Below are positions 33,700 through 44,080 of a DNA stretch of 64,000 bases, piece after piece. Source of the DNA: Lunularia cruciata (lineage: Eukaryota; Streptophyta; Marchantiopsida; Lunulariales; Lunulariaceae); assembly GCA_948567375.1 (NCBI GenBank), contig OX419755.1, forward strand, positions 11,289,001 through 11,353,000, in the 5' to 3' direction. Made by a program: the position numbers and the translations under genes. The stretch's first letter is position 1. Each line of letters begins with the position of its first letter. Below the pieces are notes generated by a model, which had not been told where the DNA came from, did not search any database, and saw nothing but the letters and a program-made list of their open reading frames with translations.

Positions 33700-34385
33700 T
33701 GTGAGCCGGCATGTCTCTCACTTAGGATGAACCTTTGATGGCTATTATGGTAGCGCATCATGGACTAAGAAGGCAAGGAACCCCAACTCCATCATACTCC
33801 TCCAAGGCTAACACTCCAAGATTCAAATCATTGCTCACTATCAAACTCAATGAGAGAGAGAAAGTTGCAAATGAAAGGATAGTGAGAACCTCCTCACCCC
33901 TTGTTTATATACTTGTGAAATAGTTATCTACCAAAGTTATTAATTACTGTAGTAACTCCAGTGACTAGACTAAAAGTCAAGTAAAGTCAAAAAGTAGAAA
34001 GGAATATCCATTCACATAGGCATATTCCCCTAAGCATGTGGTCTTATCTTGACCCAACCACTAAGTCAAGGATTCCTTCACATGGGCTATCCTTGGACTA
34101 AAGAAGAATCCAAAACAAAAAGGCTTGCGGGCCCAAGATTTCTCAACACTTTCCTCAAAGCCAAACACCTAGGAATAATACCACCTCAACACAATAAAAT
34201 CCAAAATAGTGGTGCTCATCTTTTCTACTTCCTCTAAAGTAAGGTCTCCTCTATCTTAGCTATGACTAACTTTAGCTAACCATGACTAATATAGAACCAT
34301 CCTTTATCTCTATATAATTTCTCTTAAATTTGTAATACCAAGCTAAATATCACAATACCACACACATGCACAATTGGGTGTTACA
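33700..34385 (-). repeat. D2 3' LTR
   Basis: Minus strand TGTAACACCC...GGCTCACA, 686 bp. Preceded (on its right) by the purine-rich GTCCGTGGGTAAA. Confidence 0.9.
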
Positions 34386-34700
34386 TTTACCCACGGACTA
34401 AGTTTTCACTTTGTCCTCAAAGTGAAGGTCTCCCTACCTTTTATGGTACATCTTCCACTTATCATGGTTAATCCTATCAAAGTGTCTTCCTCCCAACTCC
34501 TTGAGATCATAGGTTTAATTGCCCCACACCTTCTCCACTATGAAAGGTCCAAAGTACTTAGGCAAAACCTTCTTTTGCACTCTCTTGAATCAAATGGAAT
34601 CAAACAACATTACCCAATAACCTTGCTTGAAAGGCTCCACCTTCTTCTTGCCTTGCTTCTTGTCGTAGCTCTCCTTTTGTTTCCTTTGGGCTTGCTCCAC

Positions 34701-35804
34701 TCAAACCATAGCAACTGCTCTTGCCTCTTCCCACTCCATGAGTTGATCCTTCCTTGACTTCTCTACATCACCTCCTTGTGCTTTCTTCAATCTCCTATGA
34801 ATGCTTTGGAAGGTAGGAAAATCAAAGTGAATAGGTAAGGTAGACTCAATACCATACACCAATTGAAATGGAGAATATTCGGTGGAACTCTTCATGGTTG
34901 TCCTATACTCCCACAAAACTGCATGAATCCTCTTGTCCCAATGATTTTTAGCCTCCTCCATTTCTGCATCTTTGGCCAACATCATGCACAAAGTCTGATT
35001 GGTTCTCTCTGCCAAGCCATTGGAATTTGGCTTATAGGATGTAGTTACTCTATGTGTGATAGAGAAATGTCATAGCATGGCTGTAGTAATGCTTCATGTA
35101 AACTCTCCTCCGCTATTAGAAACCAACTCCAAAGGGCATCCAAACCTAGTGATAATGCGTTCATAAAAAAATCTACCCACTTCATCTTCATTCTTGTCCC
35201 TCAATGGTCTAGCCTCAACCCACTTGGTAAGGTTATCAGCAACTACCACAATATACCAATTGTTCCTTGGGGTTCTATTGAGAGGACCTACAAAATCAAT
35301 TCCCCACTTCTCAAAAGGTCCTAGCAATGGAATTGATCTAAGTGGTGGAGTGGATGTAGACTTTCTAGCAAAAGCTTGACAAACATGACAAGTTTTGCAA
35401 TAATCAAGACAATCCTTGAAAATCCCTCTCCAATGGTAACCTGCATCTAGAATCTTGAAAGCAGTCACCTTTCCTGCAAAGTGTCCTCCACATACTAAAC
35501 CTTCATGAAACTCCTTTATGAGTAAGATAGACTCTTCCTTACCCACAACTCTTTGAAGTAGACCATCTGCTCCTTGGTGAAAAAGAATATCCTCCCCTAT
35601 TGTGTAAGGTCTAGATCTTGCTGTTAGAGCCTTCCTCTCCCTACCATGCATCCCTTTTGGAAAGTTACCTCTTGTCACAAAATCCACATTCTCCTTGTAC
35701 TCCATTGGAACCTCTTGAGTGACTGAGATTGTCATGAGCTCCTCATCCGAGAAGGAATCATCCACTGGCTCATCTCCATCATGATCATAGGCCCTAGATA
35801 ACAA
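34701..35804 (-). pseudogene. pol: D2 integrase
   Basis: A 236-codon open stretch (35804-35094) runs from the RNase H-integrase linker (PYTIGEDILFHQGADGLLQRVV) through HEGLVCGGH...CKTCHVC and WGIDFVGPL to LVSNSGGEF. As in D1 the second catalytic Asp is Asn. After stops, 35015-34701 resumes with AERTNQTLCMMLAKD (catalytic Glu) and the C-terminal region. Nearly identical to D1 apart from point changes, and no chromodomain follows. Confidence 0.87.
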
Positions 35805-36588
35805 AGCATCATTTGCATGTTTCTTTCCTGACCTATCCTCAATGGTGTAGTCATACTAAGACAAGAGTATCATCCACCTTGCTTGTCTCCCTTCAACATT
35901 AGGCTTGTTGAAGATGTACTTCAAAGCCTTGTGATCTATGACAATGGTGGCTTTCCCTCCAATCAAGTAGTGTCTTAATTTCTTGAGACCAAAGATCACT
36001 GCCAACCCTTCTCTCTCCGTGACAGAGTAGTTCTCCCATCTTGGTCTAATTGACTAAGAGTGCATCCTATAGCTACATAAGAAGCATCATTGTAGAGGAT
36101 GAAAGGCTTACTCCAATCAAGTTTAGCAAGAATTGGAGCTACAACAAGCGATTGCTTGAGCTCCTCAAAAGCTTTGACAGCCTCCTTGTCTTCTTAAATC
36201 ACCATGTAATCTACACCCTTCTTCATGTAGATGGTCAATGCATAAGCCTTGTTTGAAAATGAGAAGATGAACCTCCTATAGTACCCAACCATCCCCAAGA
36301 ATTGGCGTAACTTTGTCAAGCTTGAAGGAAATGGAAGGTCTGAGATTTTCCTCACCTTCTCAAGATCAACTGCTATTCCATCCTTGGAGATGATGTGCTC
36401 CAAAAGTAGACCACCTTCACATCCAAAAATGCACTTCTCTGGGTTGAGTGATGCATTTGGTTCATCCAAGCATTGAAAGACTTTGATTAGGTGTTCAAAG
36501 TATTCCTCCTTGCTCCCATAGACACAAAAGTCATCAATGAAGTCTCTCACAAATTTCCCAATTAAAGGTTCAAATACCTTGTTCATGA
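35805..36588 (-). pseudogene. pol: D2 RT palm/thumb and RNase H (downstream of B-plus)
   Basis: Minus strand 36588-36194: MNKVFEPLIGKFVRDFIDDFCVYG with the catalytic DD, then KCIFGCEGGLLLEH and VGYYRRF. RNase H follows with an internal deletion near 36030 and decayed DHKALK and ADLLS motifs. Upstream RT continues beyond B-plus at 46214. Confidence 0.85.
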
Positions 36589-36592
36589 ACCG

Positions 36593-37044
36593 TGTCACGC
36601 CATTTGTAGTTCCGCATCTAGATGCTCGGACACTAGAGTTCCAGTGATGGTAGTTAGAGTTATTCTAGCAGTTTCTCAGTGACTACTTTCCGACGGTTAG
36701 ATTTCGTGTTTGGGGTACTGACTTCACGGTGGGGCCCACCGTCACTTTGCACCGTTTGCACCGTCGAGTGTGCCGTCAGCGGGACCGTTAGGGTTTCAGG
36801 GCTAGCTCGAGTCCAGGGGGGTATAGTTTTGAAGTGAGCTCCAGAGAGCTCACTTCTCTGATGTTGAGCCTTCGAGTTCCTGGCTATGGTGGACAGAGGC
36901 CGGCGAGCGTCACCTGGATTCTCTATGCTTGAGTGGGTGTGGCTTGACTGTAATTAGTGCCCAGTTGTTGGCAGTTTATAGAGTGACAAATCAAGTACTG
37001 ATCTGAGTTGAGTTGAGTGGAGAATGTTAAGCAATCTGATTACA
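36593..37044 (+). repeat. B-plus 5' terminal repeat (Y1)
   Basis: 452 bp, TGTCACGCC...CTGATTACA. Aligns with 45655-46103 but is followed directly by internal sequence (TCAAAGAAGTGAAG) instead of block X. It includes a 17-bp palindrome centred at about 36735 (ACGGTGGG-G-CCCACCGT) and a hairpin at 36831-36856 (stem GAAGTGAGCTC, loop CAGA). Confidence 0.88.
36831..36856. promoter_or_regulatory. Conserved hairpin in the B terminal repeat
   Basis: An 11-bp perfect stem (GAAGTGAGCTC / GAGCTCACTTC) with a 4-base loop. Equivalents lie at 45891-45916, 4901-4926 and 14835-14860: the stem is kept while the loop varies (CAGA, TCCG, TCTA). A structured-RNA or protein-binding role is inference. Confidence 0.55.
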
Positions 37045-38094
37045 TCAAAGAAGTGAAGTCAGGGGGAAATCGGGTGCAGGAACGTTGAGTGTTGGTGGTA
37101 TCTCCAAGCTCGGTTATCATGGTAGCTCGATTCAGGTTCTGTGTTTCCCTAGTGTGCAGAAGCTCGTGTAGTTGATGCAAATTTGGCAGTTAGGCGGACG
37201 GTGTGCGGAAGCGCTGGCCAAATTTCAAGCAAAGAAGGAGCAATTTTTGAGCAGTGTTGTGATTTTGAGCTCAGGAGGTGAAGGCAGGACCAATTTGCTG
37301 CGAGTTGGGCTTCAAGGCATAGGGCTGTGGGCTATGAGAGGCTACGAAGGCCTAGAAGGGCTAGAAGGGCCAGCAAGCCAGCTTGCTGGCGTGAGGCTAG
37401 CTAGTTTAGTGTAGATCTTGGTCATTGGTTGACAAAATCTGCCTTTCTTGCTAGATTGTGCGCAACAGGGTTTGACCCCTAGATCTCTTGTTCCTAGACT
37501 GGTGCCCTAGCCAACTGGTCCACCCTCACTTGTTGTCATAGTGATTGTGCCACTGTTATCTATACACATGTAGCTTTGGCTAGTAGAGGCAGTTTGATCC
37601 CATTCTTGGTGATCCTGGTAGCGTAGGACTTAGATACAAACTACTCTTATGTCAAATGCCAAATGGTGGCAGAGTCAGTCTCGTGTTGTGTTATGAGATG
37701 GAGGGTTTTCGTTTAGATTTCTTGTGATTGGATCCCCTCCATTCTCTGCTTCCTGTTTGTGCACCACGTTTGTGTGAGGTGCCTTGACTTTTGAGCGTTG
37801 GTGCTCTGGTGTGCTCTCGGTGGTGAGGCTGGAGTGATGACCAGTCAGACTACCTTTGTTTCTCTCCGGTGAGGTAGGAAGTGATGACTTGCAGACCGTG
37901 AGAGTGCGTGTTATGATGGCAAATTACAGGTTGCCCTTCCCCTAGTGTAGTTATCTCGGTTAGAGTTACATTAGTGGGTGGTGTTTTAGTTGGTGTTGGC
38001 ACACGGTGGTGTTGGCACTTGGTGGGGCACTTGCGGTTGCGACTTGCTGTTGCAGTTGGTGGTTCGGGTTTGTTGGTGTGGTTACTTTGTTACG
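37045..38094 (+). other. B-plus 5' leader
   Basis: About 1 kb without a convincing gene. It holds an antisense tRNA-like sequence at 37458-37533 (box-A-like GGACCAGTTGGC and box-B-like GGGGTCAAACCCT, read on the minus strand). The purine stretch GTCAGGGGGAAATCGGG just after Y1 is conserved in B-minus and in the relic at 53200. The open frame begins upstream, but ATG 38095 is preferred because similarity between copies starts there. Confidence 0.6.
37458..37533 (-). other. tRNA-like / SINE-head-like sequence in the B-plus leader
   Basis: Same sequence as 13831-13907 with a few changes, antisense to the element. D-arm, anticodon-arm-like and T-arm-like parts come in tRNA order. Could be a captured SINE head or a fossil of a tRNA-related priming or pol III element. 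Confidence 0.45.
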
Positions 38095-40107
38095 ATGGAG
38101 TTCTTTGGAGATTCCAGAGGAGTTAGCCCTCCAGTACGCAGTGGGTTTACTCGGAGTGGTACTCGGTATCAGCCTATATCTCAAGTCCCAGTGAGGGAGG
38201 AGATTGACTCTGAGTTGGAGTTCGACACAGGAGCTGATTCAGTTGAGAGTGCACTTGGTGTGTCCGCACCGTTGTTGTGGGATATGGACGAGATTTATGG
38301 GGCTTCTAAAGGCCCTAGGCGTTACTCTGGTACAGTGGGTACCATTGAGTTGGATGACTTCATCCAGGAGTTCGATAGTTGGTGTGATCTGCAACAGATG
38401 CGGAACCCGACTTTGTTCACACCCTTCATGGCATGGAAGGGGTTGTTTCAGCACTTGGAGGGTCCACCGATGGACGACTACCATGAGTTCAGGAGAGCTC
38501 ATTTGGAGGAGATTGAGTTATGGAGACAGTATTGGTCTCCACACTATGTCTCCATCACTTCAAGCTCGGTGGCCAGGAGTAGATCGGCTGTACCTACGAG
38601 TTCTAGCTCGAGTAGTGTGGGTGGAGCTAGTGGAGGTGCACTAGCTGGAGATAGTGCTACTACGAGTGGAGGTACCGCTGCAGGAGGTGGTGTGGTACCG
38701 GGGTTTAACCCCATGGTGGAGTTCTTCCTATGTTTGAGGCAGAACTACCGGGGAGTGCGGACTGACAAGCTGAGGAGCTTGCAGGAGTTCCAGCGGAAGG
38801 CTGGAGAGAGCCTACGCAAGGCATACACTCGCATGAGGCGGCTGATCAGTTTCACTCAGGGAGTTACTGAGGCCCAGGCAGTCCAGTTTTGGTATGGGAT
38901 ACTGGACAGGGAGTTGCGAGGGAGAGTTCGTGATGCTACGTTGTTGCAGGCTACTTCGCCCACTTTGGCAGTAGTCTTTGGTTTGGCTGAGCGTATTGAG
39001 CTCAACATGGTGGAGGAGAGAGTGGTGACAGCTGGATTTGGTAGAGAGACCTCATCCACGGTTGTGACTTCTTCTAGAGTGCAGCAGAGTGCACCACGCC
39101 CAGTTGGTTTTCAAGGACAGGGTGGACAGCCCAGATCCTATGGAGCGAGTGGAAATCCTAGTGGAGTTAGACCCTTACCCTCATTTTCGGGTCAGCAGCA
39201 GCCAGTGAGTGGTGGTGTTGCTTGTTGGACTTGTGGTGGATCTCACCATAGGAGAGAGTGTACTCAAGGCAGCGGACCTGATACCTCTGGTGCATCACAG
39301 CCAGCACAGAGGCAGTGTGAGCACTACCATAGATTTGGTCATACTAGTGACCGGTGTTTTGACCTACACCCGGAGTTACGGAGTGGTAGGGCTGCTATGA
39401 CAGGTAGTAGAGGAGCTCCAATTCATGGAGGACGAGGTGGTAGAGGTGGTGGTAGAGGATCTACACCTAGTAGGGGTGCAGTACCTGCCCTTACTTCTGA
39501 CACAGCTATGGCTACTCGGATTGAGCAGTTGGAGCAGAGATTGGCTAGTATGGCTATTGCTCAGAGGAGATCAGATTCGGGTGCTGAGGCTTCCACCTCA
39601 TATGCTGGTGATAGAGATGCTTTGGACTTCATGTGCGGAGCAGCACAGGTGGATGCATCTGCAGCAGTGACTAGGAGTGCAGTACGTGCTCCAGAGCCTA
39701 GAGGCGCATCAGTGGAGTTGGACCCACAGAGAGGAGAGGTTGGGAGACAGGTCAGACTTCCCCAGTCTTTCACGCTATCTGAGGCATTGCAGACGACATC
39801 CATGGTTCCTAGACGTCCCAATGCAGGTGTGGTAGGTGGTGATGGAGTACCTGCTAGTCAGCCACCTGCTACTACACATACTGAGTCTAGCATGATGTTG
39901 GGGGCGGCTCAGCTGATTATGCGGCATCCTTTATTTTCAGCCAGTGACATGTTTACATTGGGAGTTGACCCAGCCCCAGTGTTCCGGTTGGCTGCCACGT
40001 TGTGTGAGAGAAGGGATGGTGCGGTTCCTACTACTAGAGCAGAGGTGGTTGGTAGTGGAGCTGACTTGGTTGAGGAGCATGGGATCCGTTCAGCAACCAA
40101 TGGTTAA
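38095..40107 (+). CDS. gag: B-plus Gag polyprotein segment
   Basis: Open from upstream; ATG 38095 (MEFFGDSRGVSP) chosen as start. The capsid-like domain of Retrotrans_gag type is near residues 200-320: NPMVEFFLCLRQNYRGVRTD, then LQEFQRKAGESLRKAYTRM. Zinc knuckle 1 is CWTCGGSHHRREC (39225-39263, one residue shorter than the norm). Knuckle 2 reads CEHYHRFGHTSDRC, with the second Cys changed to Tyr; B-minus keeps CEHC. Arg/Gly-rich stretches (GGRGGRGGGRG) follow. The frame ends at TAA 40105-40107 where B-minus has TTA, so this is a nonsense mutation, and the same frame continues into protease. Confidence 0.88.
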   Translation: MEFFGDSRGVSPPVRSGFTRSGTRYQPISQVPVREEIDSELEFDTGADSVESALGVSAPLLWDMDEIYGASKGPRRYSGTVGTIELDDFIQEFDSWCDLQQMRNPTLFTPFMAWKGLFQHLEGPPMDDYHEFRRAHLEEIELWRQYWSPHYVSITSSSVARSRSAVPTSSSSSSVGGASGGALAGDSATTSGGTAAGGGVVPGFNPMVEFFLCLRQNYRGVRTDKLRSLQEFQRKAGESLRKAYTRMRRLISFTQGVTEAQAVQFWYGILDRELRGRVRDATLLQATSPTLAVVFGLAERIELNMVEERVVTAGFGRETSSTVVTSSRVQQSAPRPVGFQGQGGQPRSYGASGNPSGVRPLPSFSGQQQPVSGGVACWTCGGSHHRRECTQGSGPDTSGASQPAQRQCEHYHRFGHTSDRCFDLHPELRSGRAAMTGSRGAPIHGGRGGRGGGRGSTPSRGAVPALTSDTAMATRIEQLEQRLASMAIAQRRSDSGAEASTSYAGDRDALDFMCGAAQVDASAAVTRSAVRAPEPRGASVELDPQRGEVGRQVRLPQSFTLSEALQTTSMVPRRPNAGVVGGDGVPASQPPATTHTESSMMLGAAQLIMRHPLFSASDMFTLGVDPAPVFRLAATLCERRDGAVPTTRAEVVGSGADLVEEHGIRSATNG

Positions 40108-40640
40108 TGGCAGGCAGCAGCGGCTAGACTGGAGGAGTTGCCAACTAGACCGGCCTTTGAGAGAGCGCGGTTTACACCTGGTGTTGTCCTATTGGATAAC
40201 CAGAGGGGGATCTTTTGTTTAGTGGGACCTTCAGGGAAGGTCTATACACCACAGAGAGTCTTGTTAGACTCTGGTGCGCAGCCCCTTATGTTGGGGAAGG
40301 CTGCAGTTGTTGGTCTGGAGTTACGGAAGACCGATGTGGAGAGGTGTCCATTTCAGATCCAGACATCTCTAGGTGGTGGTTCGACACTGTACATCACACG
40401 TGGAGACCTTGTTGTCCAGGTTCAGCCTGGTCATCCGACTGATAGCTCGGTGGTGAGAGCTCAGGCTATTGCGACGATAGCTGAGTCATATGATGTGCTA
40501 GTTGGGGGAGCAGTGTTATACCCTATGGGTTTTAGCATTGACTATTGGGAAGTGACAGCCTCTTATAGACCTGGTTGGCAGTCTGGTGAGGGACGGGTAT
40601 GTCGCCTACCAGTACGCTTCAGTAGTGGCAGTCTTGGCTC
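40108..40640 (+). pseudogene. B-plus retropepsin-like protease
   Basis: In frame with Gag after the TAA. GPSGKVYTPQRVLLDSGAQPL carries the catalytic Asp-Ser-Gly at 40267-40275. YDVLVGGAVLYPMGFSIDYW (about 40492-40551) is the C-terminal protease motif. No stop or frameshift lies inside the domain. The expected role is maturation of the Gag-Pol polyprotein. Confidence 0.83.
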
Positions 40641-42264
40641 ACTACAGTCCGGGACCATGGCAGCATCAGTTTTAGCTTTCAGCGGTGCAGTTACTTGGCC
40701 TGGTGACTTGTTGGAGGGGAACGCCCATGCAGAGGATACTCTAGTACCAGAGGAGATCACTCGGCTATGGAGTACAAGTGGGATTGTTCCATCCTCCTTG
40801 GATGTTCCATTGTGGAGTTCAGAGGAGGCATTGCAGCAGCATGCAGATCAGTTGGTGCAGCAGGCTTGGAGTGGAGCCTTCGTACCATCAGGGGATGAGT
40901 GTGAAGATGAGCCTCCAGAGGCGATTGCTTTGACACCTCTGGATACCACACTCATTGCTTGGCAGTACCCAGTAGAGGGGATATGCCTATTGGAGTTGTT
41001 TGGTGGGATCAGCACCGGACTAGCTGCGGTGTTACAGGCGGGTATCCGAGTACAGAGGTACTTGTATGTAGAGAGAGATGAGACTGCTAGGCGAGTCTCT
41101 CTACCTCATGTGGCACACTTGGCCTATCGGTATCCGGAGTTATTACCGATGTCAGCAGTCAGAGGTTACCAGAAGGCCTTACCAGGAGACATTTCCTTAC
41201 TAGGGGCACATGACCTAGAGAGACATGGGCCTGTTCACTTGGTGATTTCGGGATAGCCATGTCAGGGACATACACGTGCGGGCCACGGTTTGGGTCTTCA
41301 GGATCCTTGTTCTGGTGTGTTTTGGGAGATGTTACGGATATTACGACATCTCCAGGTTCATTAGTCTGTTTCTCTAGCTTACCTTTTGGAGAACGTTCCA
41401 TTGATGGGTGATTCTCGCACTAGAGTGGTGGCAAGTACACATCAGGTCCATTCTTGGATGGGACCTGCTGTATTGTTAGATGCAGCCAGAGAGGGATCAC
41501 GGGCTCATTGTCTTCGTCTTTGGTGGACGAACCTTTTACCCAGAGAGGTTCTACAGCGTAGTTATGATGGGATTCAGCGACTAGACCACATTCTTGTTGA
41601 TGATATCTTGGATGCTGGATGTCAGTCTCAGACAGTGGTAGTGGCTGATAGGTCACCTATGGCAGTGGTGAACCTAGTTGGACAGCCTAGAGCTACATTT
41701 CCCACACTCATGAATTTCCCAGGCTCTCATGCTTTTCAAGAGGGAGGACCTGGACTTGTTTGGGACTCACAGTTACAGTAGTTGGTGGAGCCCAATGCTG
41801 ATGAGAGAGAGCGGGCGATGGGTTTTCGCACCGGTATTACCGCTGTTCCAGCAGTGTCAGAGGCATCCAAGCATCAGGTGTTAGGTCAGGCTATGGACCT
41901 GAACTGTTTGACCTGGATTGTGAGCCTTGGTTTGGCAGAGCAACGTAGGATGCGCTTTGTAGGCATCACCACTCGGACACTTGTGAGCCCTGTGCCTATC
42001 AAGACGATTCAGGCACATGCTGGGGGCGATGGACCGAGTGGACATGGTATTCTTGGGACACATCCAGTAGCTACTAGGGAGAGTGGTCTACTTGGAGTCC
42101 ATCCAGGTGAGAGTGGGCTACTTGGATTACACCCTTGGTCCACATGGGATGCAGCCAGAGGATGTATGGAGCTTGCAGCCAGAGTGGAGGGAGTTTTTCA
42201 CACAGAGGTTGGGACCTCTAGTGGTCGGGAGCATGACACCATTGCTCCCAAGGGCCCAGTGTAG
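40641..42264 (+). pseudogene. B-plus C5-cytosine DNA methyltransferase domain (DNMT3-like), between protease and RT
   Basis: Motif I (SAM binding) is LLELFGGISTG (40987-41019), motif II YVERDE (about 41066-41083). Motif IV is ISG-stop-PCQG (41248-41268), with catalytic Cys at 41260-41262; the TAG replaces a Trp codon kept in B-minus. Motif VI is LENV (41386-41397). Motif VIII, LLDAAREGSRAHCLRLWWTN, at about 41475-41534 most resembles the DNMT3 version. The target-recognition region follows to about 41780, then motif IX (DERERAMGF) and X (VLGQAMDLN) to about 41905. Further stops: 41362, 41779, 42262. About 310 residues, full length for a catalytic domain. The DRM order is excluded because I precedes VI, IX and X. 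Confidence 0.93.
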
Positions 42265-43371
42265 CAGCCAGTCAGTACGTCTTCCACTCCTACTACAGTT
42301 ACAGAGGATACTTGGGAGCCAGATCTTGGACCCAAGCTTACTGGAGAGGAAAGACGGAGGGTTTGGAGGTTCTTGAGGAGTCACATGAGTTGTTTTGCCT
42401 TCAATATGAAGGATTTGGGTGCTCTGAAGGGACCTGGTATACGGATTGAGCTGACTAGCGACACACCTATTTTCTGACATCCTTATCGATATAGTGAGAT
42501 GGAGAGGACATTGATTCAGAGCCAGAGTAGTGACCTTTTTGAGGCTGGTTTGGTGGAGATTTCACATGGAGAGTATGCATCAGCGACAGTGATGCCAGCC
42601 AAGAAGGATATGCATGGCAACTATACAGATAGGCGGATGTGTGGAGATTACCGTCCTATCAACCAACAGACCAGGGCTGATCGGTATGCCATGCCTACAC
42701 CGGAGGAGATTTTTGATGCGATTGGGCATGCAAAGGTCTTCAGTACTTTGGATCTTCGAGCGGGATATCATCAGTTGCCGATCGGGGAGGAGGATAAGTC
42801 CAAGACAGCATTTTGGGCTATTGATCCTCACGGCAAGGATGTGTTATATCAGTGGAGGTTCTTACCATTTGGGTTAAAGAACGCTCCTGCTGAGTTCCAG
42901 AGGGTCATGGATAGGATCCTAGCTGGATTGGATTTTGCTTGGTGCTATATTGATGACATTTTGGTGTATAGCACTACTGTGGAGGAGCATGAGCGACAGT
43001 TGTTGGAGGTGTTTGAGAGGTTGAGATCTCATGGACTCAAACTACATCCTGGGAAGTGTAGGTTCTTCCACGATCAGGTTGAGTATTTGGGTCACACAAT
43101 CTACCCCGGAGGACTTGGTGTCCAGCAGACCAAGGTGGAGGCTATTGCACGTATTCCTCGGCCTACGGATGTGAGTAGAGTGTGAGCATTCCTTGGGTTG
43201 GCAAACTTCTATCGCCGCTATGTTAGAGGATTTAGTGCCATTGCCAAGGCCTTGACAAAGCTGACCAAGCTTACACAGGAGTGGTGTTGGGGAGATGAGC
43301 AGGAGAGAGCTTTTGTAGAGCTCAAGGAGAGGTTGACATCTGCTCCTATTTTGAGGAGACCGATCAGGGGA
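42265..43371 (+). pseudogene. pol: B-plus reverse transcriptase
   Basis: Same frame as the methyltransferase. After a linker (stop at 42475), the domain runs FEAGLVEISHGEYASATVMP, MCGDYRPINQQ, STLDLRAGYHQLPIGEEDKSKTAFW, FLPFGLKNAPAEFQRVMDRIL and CYIDDILVYS (42943-42972, catalytic box). Then come the LGHTIYPGGLGV connection and, after TGA 43183, AFLGLANFYRRYVRGF. The match to Ty3/gypsy RT is clear. Catalytic residues are intact. Confidence 0.9.
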
Positions 43372-44080
43372 TGACCATTTCAGGTTCACACTGATTGGAG
43401 TATGTTGGGGCTTGGAGCAGTGCTCACCCAGCATGATGATGATGAGAAGGAGTTTGTGGTGGCCTATGCTAGTCGCTCCAACAATTCAGCGGAGGCGAAG
43501 TATAGTTCATATGAGGGAGAGTGCTTGGCAGTAGTTTGGGCAATAGCACATTTGCGATGTTACCTATTTGGTAACCCCTTCACTCTCATCACTGATCATC
43601 AGCCGCTGAAGTGGTTGATGGAGTCCGACAAGCTTTCAGGGAAGCTTGCACGATGGGCTCTGATTTTACAGGAGTATGATTTCACGGTTGTTCACAGACC
43701 TGGAGTGGTGAACCGTGATGCAGATGGGTTGAGTAGAAACCCATGTCCCAGCCAGCAGGATCAGACCGGAGCACGTTGGCATGGTGAGACAGATGAGGAG
43801 ATGGTGCTAGGTTGGCATGCATCGGCCTTTCTGTGTATATTTGCAGAGACTTTGGTGGTATCTCTCTCAGCGCATACAGGAGGAGTTATTGAGGTCACAG
43901 ATCCAGAGAGTGAAGATATTGGTACAGTTCAGCGAGACATTCATGATGATGTCTTAGTGATGGACTATCTTCGCACTGGTGTTGTGGGTGGCACAGTTGG
44001 GGCCAAGGAGAGAGATTGTGTTCTTCAGCGAGCCAGACGGTTCAGATTGGAGGGTAGACACCTTTTGCGTGTATGGGAGG
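43372..44080 (+). pseudogene. pol: B-plus RNase H and linker
   Basis: Starts after TGA 43372-43374 (also TGA in B-minus). HTDWSMLGLGAVLTQHD, VVAYASRSNNSAEAKYSS, LITDHQPLKWLMES and NRDADGLSRNPC are the RNase H landmarks, acidic residues in place. A ~110-residue spacer rich in Asp/Glu leads to the integrase. It is open in the 580-codon stretch 43402-45144. Confidence 0.88.

Noticed and set aside
37458-37533. Functional tRNA gene
   Set aside because: Arm pairing and box B are imperfect and the sequence is shared as part of a transposon leader.
37990-38094. Gag start upstream of 38095
   Set aside because: The frame is open, but protein similarity between copies begins at MEFFGDS, and the upstream translation looks like leader sequence.
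40641-42264. Methyltransferase as a host gene captured by later insertion
   Set aside because: It is in the same frame as protease upstream and RT downstream, has no TSD or own start, and occurs at the same place in a second copy with a different insertion site.
40641-42264. DRM-type (rearranged) methyltransferase
   Set aside because: Motif I precedes motifs IV, VI, VIII, IX and X; DRM enzymes have VI-X before I-IV.
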